Below, piece after piece: positions 50,101-62,103 of a DNA stretch of 64,000 bases. Below the pieces are notes generated by a model, which worked only from the letters and a program-made list of their open reading frames with translations, was not told the DNA's origin and searched no databases. Origin of the DNA: Arbacia lixula. Lineage: Eukaryota > Echinodermata > Echinoidea > Arbacioida > Arbaciidae. The stretch covers positions 11,311,395-11,375,394 of the forward strand of contig OZ022577.1 of NCBI GenBank assembly GCA_963669155.1, written 5' to 3'. Numbering within the stretch: position 1 is the stretch's first letter; every line of letters begins with the position of its first letter. The translations under genes and the position numbers were made by a program.

Positions 50101-50556
50101 CCCCGTTCATATACCATATACCGCTATTATTACCGATGCACATCGGTAAGCAAGTTTCCAGCGAGCCGCAAAAGCACCGTTCATATACACCCCCAAAAGC
50201 CGTAATGTTGCGGTGTTTTGGACAGCTGGACTCTCTCCAAACCAATGGTGACATGCTCCGCTCAGCCATACGAGCGGTAGGATTAGCGACCAACAGGCCA
50301 GAGCGCGATGCTAAAGGCGCAACATTTACGCCTATTTTGCGGACGCAGTTTATAAGATTCGCTTACCGCAATATTGCGGTATTATTACTAGGTCTCGATC
50401 CGCGAAAAAGCCGCAAAATAAGCGCAAAAAAGGAGGAAGCAAATACCGCATTATTTGAGCGATTCCCGTTCATATACGCAGCTATCGGTAATGCATCGGC
50501 AAAATAGGCGCAAATGTTGCGCCTTTTTCGCGGATAGGCGGTGTATATGAACGGGG
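50101..50556. mobile_element. Palindromic element with CCCCGTTCATATAC ends
   Basis: It starts CCCCGTTCATATACCATATA and ends GTATATGAACGGGG. The motif CGTTCATATAC recurs inside at about 50179 and 50467. Many internal inverted pairs surround ACCGCAATATTGCGGT and GCGCAAATGTTGCGCC. The open frames across it result from its unusual CG-rich composition. It is a non-autonomous DNA element. Confidence 0.75.
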
Positions 50557-50639
50557 TTACAGAAGCTCTAGTATAGCACTTGAGGCCACCAGGCCCCAGA
50601 TGGGTTAGCCAAGTCAAACCAAATAGTGATAGCAAAAAT

Positions 50640-51960
50640 CATCAAAACAAATACACTCCTTTTCTCGTGTAAAAGGTGGCGAAATTGCTCCTTAAATTAT
50701 TGTCCCAATAACTTACCCGGTAGAATAATAATAAATTATTTTCGTTTTTTTTTTCTCCGGAAGCAAAGGGGCACATTGAATGGCTGAGTGGCAAGCAAGC
50801 ATCATTGCATACAGCATGTACAATGCCTGCGCATGCGCACCACATTTCGCAGACTAGAACGTGCATACAGGCCTAGGCAATTTCCCTTTGGAAGGTAAAC
50901 AGTTGTGTACATGCCACATACTGTCATAATATTTCTCAGTATATAGAGGAGATCCAAACTGGCTTTCAATTTGTTTAAAAATACAGTTAAACTGATCTTT
51001 ACATTTAATTTGGAAATTAAACCGGGTCGCCTAAAATATTGATGTTAACCATTAAGAATTATTGTTCATGCCAGCTTCGTGAAAATGCATCATTATGCAG
51101 AAAAAGTGAGTATCAAAATTGAATAACTCTACCATCACTTTAAATTTTAGAAAGGGAAACTAAAAACATAATTATGTAAATTCTTTGTCCTTGTCAAGTT
51201 TAGGCTCATAGTTCACAACTGACCTCCATGATGTTGTATCCAAGGCAACAAGAGTGCGCTACACGGTACAGATGAAAACTTCATCCGTTTTGTTTTGTCG
51301 TTGGAGGGTTGTTGTTGTTGTTGGGTGTTTTTTTTTGTGTGTGTTTTTTTTTTTTTTGGGGGGGGGGGGGGCCGAGGGGTTGCTTCCCCCGTTCCGTGAT
51401 GGGGATTTTTTTGTACTTGATATAAAGAGGCCTTTCTAAGTCTAATAATCGACAACAGAAAACGAATGCAAACAAATAAAAACAAATGGGCGTGATTCTT
51501 GTCCGTACAGCTAAGTCATGCCACCCAGTATGTGAGTGGAGAAAAGCCAGCCCGCAGAATTCATATGCGGGCTATTAGTACAGAACGGAATACCGATGAG
51601 CGTCCGCCCCTAACTTGATATCGGCTAAAATATGCAAATCCAACGAACGCATAGGCCTATGTAGACAAACATGCAAGTCCGGCATGGTAAAATTGGGAGG
51701 AAAAGATTGGATGAAATTCATACTGGTATAGGGTTCAACTCTCCTCCTAGAGAAAAAGTTTATCATTTTGAATCCATGATCAAAATGGGTTACCCCAACC
51801 CCCATATTTTGTCATTGTTTTGCATGGCTACATCTTTTGTGTGTGTGTGTGTTTTTTTTAATCAGACAAAGGCCCTATTCTGTATTTGTTCTCACAATCG
51901 TGATTCTTTGTTCTCCATGTAAGACTATTGCATCATTCTGTTTTGGGCAAGCCTGACGTT
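50640..51960. other. Intergenic sequence with simple repeats
   Basis: No coding signal. It holds a (GTT)n stretch, a T-run and a G-run (about 51311-51371). Confidence 0.6.
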
Positions 51961-51963
51961 AAT

Positions 51964-52163
51964 TAGCCTAGTTACTCGGCCGTGAGATGCATGGACACAA
52001 CCGAGTTTGAAAACAAATAATCTATGTCCGGTAAGATAGACTACGCTCTAATTCCATCCTGGCACCTCTGGATCCTCCATCTCTCAAATGGGCTTAGGGC
52101 ATAGTCTGAGTAACCACACAACAGACACGGTTGTGTCCATGTACTTCACAGCCTAGTAGTCTA
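51964..52163. mobile_element. Foldback element upstream of Kintoun
   Basis: TGCATGGACACAACCG, preceded by TACTCGGCCGTGAGA, is inverted as CGGTTGTGTCCATGTA and TTCACAGCCTAGTA near the right end. The arms are about 45 bp. Confidence 0.6.
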
Positions 52164-52359
52164 AGCTGTAGCCTTACGTAACCTTAGAATCAAGCGGACA
52201 CATTGGTCTCATGTTGGAAGAAAAATAAAATCGTAAAGGTGGTAATATAAGAGGGAAACACGTCTGACCCCAAAACACACAAGAGAAAAAGTTGGGAAAT
52301 ATTCAAACAAATAAAATGAATAATAAGCAGATGCAAGCGCCAGATCAGAATAATCTCTC

Positions 52360-52413
52360 GAAGTTTCGAGTACTCTTAATCGAAACTTCGAGAGAATAAT
52401 CTCTCGAAGTTTC
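52360..52413. promoter_or_regulatory. Three GAAnnTTC units upstream of Kintoun
   Basis: GAAGTTTC at 52360-52367, GAAACTTC at 52382-52389 and GAAGTTTC at 52406-52413 sit within a locally palindromic block. Each is a two-unit heat-shock-factor half motif. It could also be a simple palindromic repeat. Confidence 0.35.
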
Positions 52414-52496
52414 GATTACGAGTACTAACTGGATGATGACACAGCTGATGAGTCTACTGCCCTCAGCGATTTGTTGTGTACCAGTCCAGGGCCAGG

Positions 52497-52506
52497 GTAA
52501 ACAAAC
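52497..52506 (+). promoter_or_regulatory. Forkhead (FOXJ1-like) motif upstream of Kintoun
   Basis: GTAAACAAAC lies about 170 bp before the ATG and matches the forkhead core bound by FOXJ1 at ciliary genes. Short motifs like this are common by chance in AT-rich DNA. Confidence 0.3.
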
Positions 52507-52673
52507 TACATGTAGTGCTAGTGCAAATCACACGCATTTTTGTACATGTGTAGTTAACGTTTCAAATGATTGACCTGCGTGCATGTGCGGTTGTTGTTGA
52601 CTACATTTAAAATTCAATTTTAGAAGTCGCTTCACGAAGCTCGAGTGAGAAAATAAATCACACTGTAGACAAA

Positions 52674-55600
52674 ATGGCGTCTTCTAAAGCGTTTGAAGGC
52701 CTGGATGTGACGGCTGATGAAGTAGATCGTATAGAAAAGGCTCTGAAAAATGAGGAGTTCCGTAAGCTGTTTGTGGAATATGCACAGGAAATTGCTGACC
52801 CTGAAAATCGGAAGAAATATGAGGCAGAGCTGGCAGAGATGGAACGATCGCGGGGCATGGACGTGAAGTTTTTGCATCCTAAGCCAGGCTACGTGCTGAA
52901 AACCAGCATTGATGGAGAGAAAAAGGCGTTCATCAATATTTGTCAGAATGAAAATATTGGTAAACCCCAGGCAACAAAGGCTGTACAAGGAAGTGGGGGT
53001 TCTGCGAAAGTGGGCTTGCAATGGTCTATGCCATACAGTTTAGCACCAGGCCGCGAGGATATTGACCATGCTGGGAAGAAGTGTATGGTATATGATTGCA
53101 TATTCCATCCTGACTGCTTTGACATGATAACTAAAGACCGACGATTCCGGAAGCTTATGGATGATTCTGCCCTGGATGGCATTGAGAGGGAATTCAAAGT
53201 GAAATTGGATCGGAACAACGTCAAGAAACCAAAGATGAAATTCAAAGGAAGTCCTCAAGCGACGATAATTAGGACTCCAAACAAAGAAGGCCCCACTGGG
53301 GGAAATGCGTTTGATGCGATGAATGTGCCATACCCTTATGATGCGCCAAAGGAGGTTGAAAAACACGAGCCCTCTGGCTCTGCCAAATCTGCCACTAAAA
53401 TATCTGGGAATAGGAATGCTGGAGTGACTTGCAGTGATGAGAAGAAGGTGGAGAGCAATGGATTTACGATACCCAAGTACTCCATCACTCATAGAGGCCA
53501 CTTTGATATTCAGCAGTTTACCAACGCCCGGGACTCCATGCCCAGCACAAGGCCGCAGGAGTTGATTCTCAAAGTAGAGCTCCCTCTCCTGAAGTCCGCC
53601 GCCACTGTGCAGCTGGATGTTTTCGAGAAGCGTGTTTTCCTGGAATGCAAGAAGCCAGCTTCATATCGCCTAGACCTACCTCTCCCTTACCCAGTCGATG
53701 AAGAGAAGGGCAGTGCCAAGTTTGACAAGAGCAAATCAAGCCTGATCATCACTCTATCCGTCCTCCCACCAGAAATACCTAAAATATCATCTCCCGACTC
53801 CGTGCAATTGCCAAACGGGAATCAGTCCCCATTGGTGCAGGAAATCAGCTCTGTCCTTGCCGATGACTCGCCAGATGTGGTTGCTATGGATACCGGAAGC
53901 GGTGATGATGTTAAAGTGTCTCACCTCGAAAATGGGAAGAGAGAGGAAGAACGGGAGCAGATTGATGGGGGGTTGGAGGCAAAAGTGAGGGCTGAAGAAC
54001 CGTCTCCCATCACCAAGGAGCCTCTTGCATCGACTGATGCTGCGTCATTGCAACTGCCAGATGGAATCACGGAAAACGGTGTGAATCTTCAAAAGCATGA
54101 GAATTATGAAACCACAGAGTCAAGTGCAGATGATGTGACTTCTCAACTCCCTTGCTACAATCTCTACCAGTCCAAAGAGCACATCACCGCCATCTTCAGG
54201 GAAAAGGGCATTAATGGCAGTTCGTTCACGACACAAGTGTTCAGTGGAGGCAAGGTGCTTAATGTGGAGTTCTTGAGAACTAAAGAAAATCAGGATGAGG
54301 CTGAGGGTGACTGTTCTGGGTCTGTATACAGCTTTGTCCTTGAATTGGAGGAAGGCCATACAGTGGAGGAAGAGGTGAAGAGCAGCATCTCTGAGATCAA
54401 CGCTGTAGTGACTCTGGTGAAGAAGGAAGGATGTGGAGACCTGTGTGAAGGAGCTAGAGTGGGCGTCAAGCTGGATGCCCTCAAGGTTTGTATGACATCA
54501 AATTTAAATTGTAATTTAAAGTAGGCCTGAGTCGAATCGATTATTAAACCGGTGTTCGATCGAAGACGTCGAACTCCGATTTTGTTTTGATGAATTTGAT
54601 GCATCGACGAAATTACCAAATTGACTAGAAAACAAAATCTTTTGTTTGAAAGTCCTGTTATACACAATTTATCTTCATATTTTCACAATTTTAATTTGCT
54701 TACTTGGTTCCTACTCTCTTTTGTGAGTTTTGCAGGTAAGGCATCAAGAGAACGAACTGGTCGCTCAATGATCAAACAGCTACTACATACTTGTCTTTGA
54801 TTCGTTCACTACTATATCCCGTACCTGTATGCAACGAACAATTGTCCATAGACTGTGTACAACCACGTAGTGGTATAGTTCAGTGTGCACAACGGATAGA
54901 GTGTCTCCGCGCAGCGATTTGGAGACCGCTGATTGGTGCATCGCATAGATCACGTCATGACCACGTGTTTGCCAAAATAGAGATAGCGATATCCGCTCAC
55001 GTTGTCCAAAACCTGGAAGCGATTTTTCGACGCATTAGGGTTACGGAAAAAACAATCGCAACCCGGAAGCCGATTGACTTTGTGCCCGTTGCAAGCCAAT
55101 AGACTCTACAGATTCCAACCTACATGTACGAGATGCAATATTGACGCTAATTCGTAAGATTTTGACGGAAAAAACAAGAAGTAATCAAAATTCGTTTACA
55201 TGTGCGGTATCGGTGAGAAAATAGATTCTCTGAGAATATCTTTCATAATTCATATAAAATATAGGAAAGTGAAATTCTAGGTCGATTTTGGTACGAGGTG
55301 ATAGAGAATTGCACACTTCTTTTGGTGGAATACTGTGTGGGGAAATGGAAGGATTGCACTGCGCACTGGGCAATTTCATTCAGAAATTGACTCTTGGCAG
55401 TGGCTGGATGACGTCATGTATTGATGCATCAATGTTCGATCGGCGCAAAGCCATCAAACACCGGTTTCTGAAAAAATCAATGTGACTCAGGCTAAAGATC
55501 TGCAGTTCTACACTACAGCTCAAAGGAATTGACATTGGGTAAAGGGAAAGGGAAAAAAGGGGAGGAGCCGTAATTTTGAACTGCGGTATATTTTGTCCAG

Positions 55601-58600
55601 TTCAACATGAAACACGATGCTTTTTAGGCTGAAGCATTGTGTTTCATGCTGAACTGGACAAAATATACCGCGATTTAAAACTGCGGCTCCTTCCCTCTCT
55701 TCCCTTTCCCTTTACCCGTGCCAATTCCTTTGAGCTGTAGTGTAGTTGTATGCCAAGGGAACCATGTCTTATCCATTTAGAAATTCCTGTAAGATGCAAA
55801 AACATGTACAGATTGAATTCCAGGCCTTCTGTATACATGTAATCCTGACACAAATAAATATATGAAAACAGAAATACTACTGTGAGACACTCTTTGAATA
55901 GTCCACTGGTACTGTTGGCATGAATGTTTACAAGTCAAGTCTGAGTATGTGAGGAGCAATGAATTGAAATCAAACGATCCCTTCATGTCCGTATCTAGAG
56001 TCCTAACTCTTGTGTTATTTGTCAGAATTTCTTCAAACTTTCACCAAGCTGCTTCTAAACAAATTTTACATCTTTAATCTGTTTCATTTGTTCATCCAAG
56101 AAAACTATACATGTACAGTACTTTGTACATGCATGAAATTGATAAGGTAAAGTAATAATGATGATAACAATTTACCCTTAAAATGCCATAGGTGGATTAT
56201 TTCACCAATACTCACAACTCACATGCGTAGAGCAGTAGTTTGCCTGGCACAAGATGGGTTAAATGTCTTTTTTTACCAATTAAACCTTGAAGTTTTGCTT
56301 TAAAGACACGGTGTCCCTTTTGCAGGTCAAAAAATTCAATTTTGTTAAAACCACAGTCAATGGTTTCATGGTTTTTGAAAATGGGACACCCTGTCTTTAG
56401 TTAGCATACTTTATCCAAAATTGGCTGTATCAACCTGATGTTTTCTCGAGGACGCTTCAACATTGAGAGTAGGCAGACAACTTTTATAACCTTTCTCAAA
56501 AAAATCATAAAATTGTATTTTACAACAATGCTCAGAGTCAGACTATGACTACATTTATCAAGAGTACCTGCGCAGACCATTGATGGCTGTAAAAATTCAT
56601 GAGGAACATGTTTTAACAAATACAATGTATCATGCGGTATGAGGTAAAAGTGATCAAAATAATCTTGAACTTTGTACTCAGACATGAAATGAAACTCGCA
56701 GCTCATTTATTTAAGAATTACTTGTGGAAGGCTCTCAACAATTCATGCATGTTGCCCTCGTAAGCTATCAAGTCACTCAAGTGAGACCTGGGAATATGAT
56801 AAAAAGGAAAATCAGTGCAGCATTTACAACATGTATTCATATGGGAAGCAAACATTACTTGTGCAGTGTAGATTCGTGCGTGTCATTTAGAACAGGCTTG
56901 GTTAAAAACACAGTGAAGAGTAGGCGAGTGAGGACCATTATTGCCATTTTCATGCACTTGGAAACTTGTTCTATGAGTGTTGTAGTGCATCTGGAAGTAA
57001 TATCTAATGAATTGTGCTACGATTGAGGACTGCTTTAGACGAGAAGAAAATACTTTAACAAAGTCCAAGTTTGTTTCATGGAACAGCTTACAGTTCTTCA
57101 TGCTGTATTTTATTGATGTTCCAAACTTTCAATGGCCTACAGATTTCTTGCCAACCAGACTTGACTGCGCAGTGTACACAGTTTTAAGGAAGTTTTTTGT
57201 AATGTGAAGTTTTGTTATGGAATTAAATACTAAATGGATATCATTGATGTTTTGAGGGATCCACTCTGAATCTATTCATAAGTGGAAAATGAGAGAAAGT
57301 CCGCACCATGACGATAATTGATGCTGTGAGACATCTCTGGTCAGCCATGAATGGGGTGTTTGAAGCACTGATAAGGTTGGCCCTCTCTGTCTTCCTGCAG
57401 AAGAAGAGTTTCTTGACGGACAAGAGCTTGGACCAAACTCTAGAGGATGCCAGCCGAGACCCATGGACTGCCCAGGAGGAGGTGCTCTGCACTGTGACGG
57501 ACTTCTCTGCAGACAGCGTCAAGGCAGAATTTCAGGTCAGTAGAAGAGACTTCAAATACATAACTTCACACACGACTTTCAAGCATGAAATACAAGTACA
57601 TGTATAGTGTTTCACAATGCATGCTATCTAGTCCCGAGAGGGCTGTAATTAATGACCCATAACAAAACAGCAAGGGCTTATATACATTTACTGTAGGTTT
57701 GGTATTGACAGTAGTACAATGTATCCAGTATTCGTCAAAATCTTCTTTTATTATTATGAATCTGTAGATGTTTATGCATGAGTTACAAACATGCTAACCA
57801 GTGCCCATGAATAACTATCATTTTATGTAGTCTTGCTTATAAAGCAGCTTTAGTTCTACCAGTACTATAGCATGGGAACCTGAAGCCCTGAACAGGAACT
57901 ACGTAGATAACGTACATGTGATATGCACATTTTTTATTTTCAATCATACCTGAAAGAGAACTTATTTGCATCATTAACTGTCGGGTCTATTTAAAAATGA
58001 CATTGCATCTATATACTATATTTGAGTTGCCATTTTTGTTTGTAAATTGGGAATTTTGTGGGATAATTTCATACATTTTTGGTTTGTGCATGTGTTCGTA
58101 CAAACTTGTATGTGCTTGTTCCATAGGTGACCAATGAAGTGCCCAAGCAGGAAGACACTACAGATGTCAGTGAGGCACAAGGAAAAGAGTCGCCTGCCGG
58201 CAGTAAAAACAACAGCAAGGCCTCCTCCTCCAGTAAATCAGCAGAGTCGATGATTCCAGCTCTTGACCTTCGATCAGCCGCTGAGGCACCCAGGGCAGAT
58301 AGTGACACCAGCGGCTCCCCCCACAGCGAGCCCCTCTCATCCCACCCAGACTCGGCCCGATTCCCCGGCCTCAAGAGCGCACTGCGCAGTCCGCGGCGAC
58401 GTGCCTCCAAGTCGGTCAGCTTCAGCGAGGAAGTCCTGGTGGAGCTGTTCCTGGAAGGCCCCAAACGTAACCAGAAGAGCGGCGGGAAGAAGAATAAGGG
58501 GGGGCGTCGGGGGTACGTAGGCCCTCGTCGCCGGATCGAGAAGCTCAAGGACAACTCCTGGGCGAGCCTGAGCGACTCTGAGCTGCTCAACCGTAACGGT

Positions 58601-59092
58601 ACCAGCACGGAGGAGGAGGACGAGCAGGACGGGTCGCAGTGGGACTGGCGCCCGGAGCATGCCCTCATTAGGCAGTCCAGCAGCGAGTCCGAGTCCGGGC
58701 AGTCTGGCCAGGAGTTCCCCAATTCACCCCGCTCCAAGGGAAAGAAGTCCAAGGGCTCCAGGCAGCGCAGGAAAGAGAAAGCACGCCGCGAGGCTGGGCT
58801 GGCCACCACCAATGGCGTTGACCACTCAGACAGCAACGAGAATGACACCAATCTGAAAGATGCTGACCGCAACGAGACGTCCAAGGGTGGTCAGCTAATC
58901 ACCGAGGTCAACGGAAACGGTGAACTCGATAAGGGAACTGTGGAGGTAAGTCAGAAAGAGGATGATGTGAAGAACAACAACGAGGGTGAGGACTCCCAGA
59001 ACGGAGAAGAACTCCCGCTGGAATTACAGGACCATAAAACCAAGTGTGCTTTTGAGTTCTCCAACCAAGTCATATTCGATCTGGATGAATAG
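52674..59092 (+). CDS. DNAAF2: Kintoun / dynein axonemal assembly factor 2
   Basis: Three coding exons: 52674-54485, 57401-57535 and 58127-59092 (TAG), all phase 0, giving about 970 residues; human DNAAF2 is 837. The N-terminal PIH1 domain covers about residues 38-200 (LHPKPGYVLKT, FINICQNENIGKP, PYSLAPGREDIDHAGKKC, VYDCIFHPDCF). A CS/p23-like domain lies at about 290-366 (LILKVELPLLKSAATVQLDV, LPYPVDEEKGSAKFDKSKSSL). A second conserved beta-rich region at about 494-645 spans exons 1-2. The acidic/Ser-rich tail holds a KSVSF motif at 744-748 and ends FSNQVIFDLDE. Kintoun acts in the cytoplasm with HSP70/HSP90 chaperones to preassemble ciliary dynein arms. The exon 1 donor is GTTTGT. Intron 1 (2.9 kb) is largely made of mobile elements. 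Confidence 0.93.
54522..55494. mobile_element. Element with long imperfect terminal inverted repeats in Kintoun intron 1
   Basis: The left end is TAGGCCTGAGTCGAATCGAT, with AAACCGGTGTTCGATCG and GATGCATCGA inside. The right end carries the complements TGATGCATCAATGTTCGATC, ACACCGGTTT and GACTCAGGCTA. The TAGGCCTG-type end resembles some hAT elements, but I could not find an 8-bp target duplication. There is no transposase frame. Confidence 0.55.
55508..55745. mobile_element. Foldback element in Kintoun intron 1
   Basis: CTACACTACAGCTCAAAGGA opens it and TCCTTTGAGCTGTAGTGTAG closes it. The arms continue through GGGTAAAGGGAAAGGGAA, TATATTTTGTCCAGTTCA and CATGAAACAC to a centre near 55628. Confidence 0.9.
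56301..56399. mobile_element. Small foldback element in Kintoun intron 1
   Basis: TAAAGACACGGTGTCCC and GGGACACCCTGTCTTTA are inverted, with AAAACCA and TGGTTTT pairs near the centre. Confidence 0.7.
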
Positions 59093-59112
59093 AGGAGGAA
59101 GGAAGTTTAATG

Positions 59113-59118
59113 AATAAA
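59113..59118 (+). terminator. Possible Kintoun polyadenylation signal (AATAAA), proximal
   Basis: It lies only 21 bp after the stop. Further AATAAA hexamers at 60475-60480 and 60717-60722 could serve a longer 3' UTR. Which is used cannot be told. Confidence 0.35.
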
Positions 59119-59119
59119 A

Positions 59120-62100
59120 CGGATGCTTTGAAGGAAGGAAAGATTGTATGATTTTTTGCTTGTACAGAAACCTACAATGTATTTACTGTTATGTGTGTGT
59201 AACACTTCTTTGCATTTGTCCCTGCAAAAAGGTACCCAAAGATGAAATTGATAAAGAAATGATAAATGTAATTATCAGTACAAATCTACTGTGATGCCAG
59301 TTGTTTCATTTAAGAAGTTGCTAAGCAGTGACATTGTTTTATTTCATTGTATGGTTCAAAATATAATTGTACTTAAATGTGTAGTGACAGCCCAACTCAT
59401 TACAATGTTTGTGAATGTGTGAATTACCAACCACTTACATAAAGTGTTACAAATTGATTTGATTATAATCAATTATCTGATTACTGAAGCACACTAAAGA
59501 GATAACTACAATAGTAAAAAAAAAAAATACAGTTGTCATTAGCTTTGGTGTTTAGAGAACATCAGCATTATTTGAATTAATACATTTAAGACCTTATATG
59601 TTCAAAGTTTCATGAAACCAATCAAATGACATTCCTGCCTTTTTCTATTTTCAATACAGCATTAAGAGAAAGGAATTGTATTCTCAGAAAAGTAAAAAGT
59701 GTTTGTGACTTTTAGATGCAAGTATTTCTGTTCTACCATGTTGCTGGTATTATTACCAAAGCCACAATGATATAGTAATTCATTGAATTTTAGAATTGGT
59801 AATTTCTTTAAAGGCATGCTGATACTACAGGAGTTGAAGTCTGTACACAACAAAAATGACAAGAAAGCTTGGAGGCAAATATAAATTTGTAAATTTCTAT
59901 TCAGAGAGTGAAACAATGATTTGTTATTTTCATGTGAAATGCTCATGTAGAAGATGAAATGAGGATATTCAATCTTCAAAATAATTTTGAATGTATTAAT
60001 TGCAAATAATTTGAATTATTACAATTTTTGAATGATTAAAGAAGCAGATTGCAAGGTATGTTTCTATCTGTACTGACCAGGAAAATGAGGAAATATAATG
60101 TATAAACTTAGTATACAATGCGTTTGTGTGTACAGTCTGTAACTAGAACAGGTTCATGTACAGGAACTACATTTCAGGCTCATTTTCATGCATGTATGTC
60201 ATTTGATGATACAAATGAGTCAATTTCGTGATAAATTTATCTCTAAACATTTGAGTGCAACCTAAACCACCATTTTGATTTCGGTTTATCTTAGCAAAAT
60301 ATAATTTGACCACAGTGAGTGAATAATAGTTATGATTACATTTAAATGTAATTTACATGCCTATCAGAATAAAAATTGTGATAAATATTCATGTTCAGTG
60401 TACATACATATTAGTAGGTCTTGTGTGTGGCACCAAGAATATGACGTTTAAGATCCTGAATACCAAATACAGAAAATAAAGACCATTTTATAATGTGCAC
60501 ATACATGTACATGTATACTGTCCCCTATAACAAGGGCAGAAATAAGTCATTTTCTGTTGAAAAACATGAAGCTTGAAGATATTTAGTGACTGTTCTTCCA
60601 CAAATGAGAATATAGTTTTACTTGATTGTCAGTTTTGTGTGATACATTTATATTTGAAGTGTTTTAAAGCCTTGAATCCAGCAGCATGTCATACAATATA
60701 TGATATAATTTTCTACAATAAAGTGAAATCTTAAGTACTGTACATGTATAGAAACTAAGCCATCCTTGTTTTAGATGGCACCTGATAAAGGAATATGAAA
60801 CAAACTGAGCTGAAAACTTACTTTTTGAAAGTTTAGAAAAGACACTATCGTGCCTTGTCAGAAAATAAGAATGAAGCACTGCCATCTTCATGTGTACATG
60901 TTTGAGTGAGTGTGTTTATATTGTGTGATCATACATGTAGGAGTATTAAATGAACTAGCATTGTACCCTGCAGCCACTCGAGGTTGTGTTGTCAAAATAT
61001 AACATGCTTCAACTTGAAGATATATTTTCCATACATAATTGACTTGTCTAAAGTGACAATTAACCTTTCTAGATTGTATTATGTGCACTTCTCTTGAGGT
61101 CAGAATTGACAATTTATTCTTTGCGTCACTTTCCACATCAACATACAAAAGTGATTTGATATTATTAGTCAAAGTTGGTGACTTATGTACTGTGCATGTT
61201 CATTAAGAAATACATGTATTGGGCTTTCTCACAATGTGACTGAATAAACCGTATTGAATGAAATACAATAGTTTCAAAATATCTTGTCTATTATGTTACA
61301 AAATAGTATGTCATTGCTCCCAACGAGTTCATCAATTACAATGCAAATATCATTACGTATTATACTTTGTTCTGAATATTTTCGTGATTTTTTGGATCAT
61401 TTCTAAACCCAACGATTACTAGCTAACCCTTTTTGTGCTTTTGTACAAAAACATTGTTTTTTGTCCAAAGACTCTATTGAAAGGCATTTGATAGTCGATT
61501 CAGCCAAAAATACTGCAAAGAGTGTGATACACCTTGTTATATATACCTTTCTAATCACTAACCTATTCATTTACAAGAATACTACCTAAGTGTATCCAAA
61601 GATTTATTAAAAGCTTCACAAAAACATCATTACCCAGATTTTTCTGGCTGGCTAACACTGCACAAAAATATATTGTTTTCATCATGTGTACATACATTAC
61701 TTTTCTTTTTAGTGAATGGGAATGAATATTACATACATGCACTTGTAATAGTGAAGCCTAAATGGAATTGATGACCAAGAGTGATTATTGATTGGGAAAT
61801 TTTGATGTTGGAAAGAATGTGCACTTTTCAGTTTCAGTTGCTTTTCAGTTGTTACATTGTTCTTTTTTAAAACAATGGTGAACGTTAGTGCCAGTAATAG
61901 ACACTATAAGGTTTGAAATGTGCTAATATTTTTCTCCTAAATTCTAATATTGATTTTAATACATGGTATAATTCAGAATAAAATAAAGAGTACCAGTAGC
62001 TATAATTGAATATTTGTAGGAATTCATACTTAAAAAATACTCTGTAATCTCCTTTCCAAACTGATTGTGATCAGTTTGTGCATTGTAGTGTGTGGTTAGT
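59120..62100. other. Kintoun 3' region and downstream sequence
   Basis: AT-rich with no recognised gene. It probably includes a 3' UTR if one of the distal poly(A) signals is used. The short sequence ACATGTA is frequent here but has no assigned function. Confidence 0.5.
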
Positions 62101-62103
62101 TTT

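Noticed and set aside
50055..50507. 150-residue open frame
   Set aside because: It lies mostly inside the palindromic CCCCGTTCATATAC element, where CG-rich composition lowers stop frequency; it resembles no transposase.
52632..53501. Minus-strand open frames of 100-153 residues
   Set aside because: They are antisense shadows of Kintoun exon 1, with no family resemblance.
58069..58884. 271-residue open frame on the minus strand
   Set aside because: It is exactly antisense to the GC-rich, Ser/Arg-rich Kintoun exon 3. Its Ser/Leu-rich product has no domain and reflects that exon's composition.
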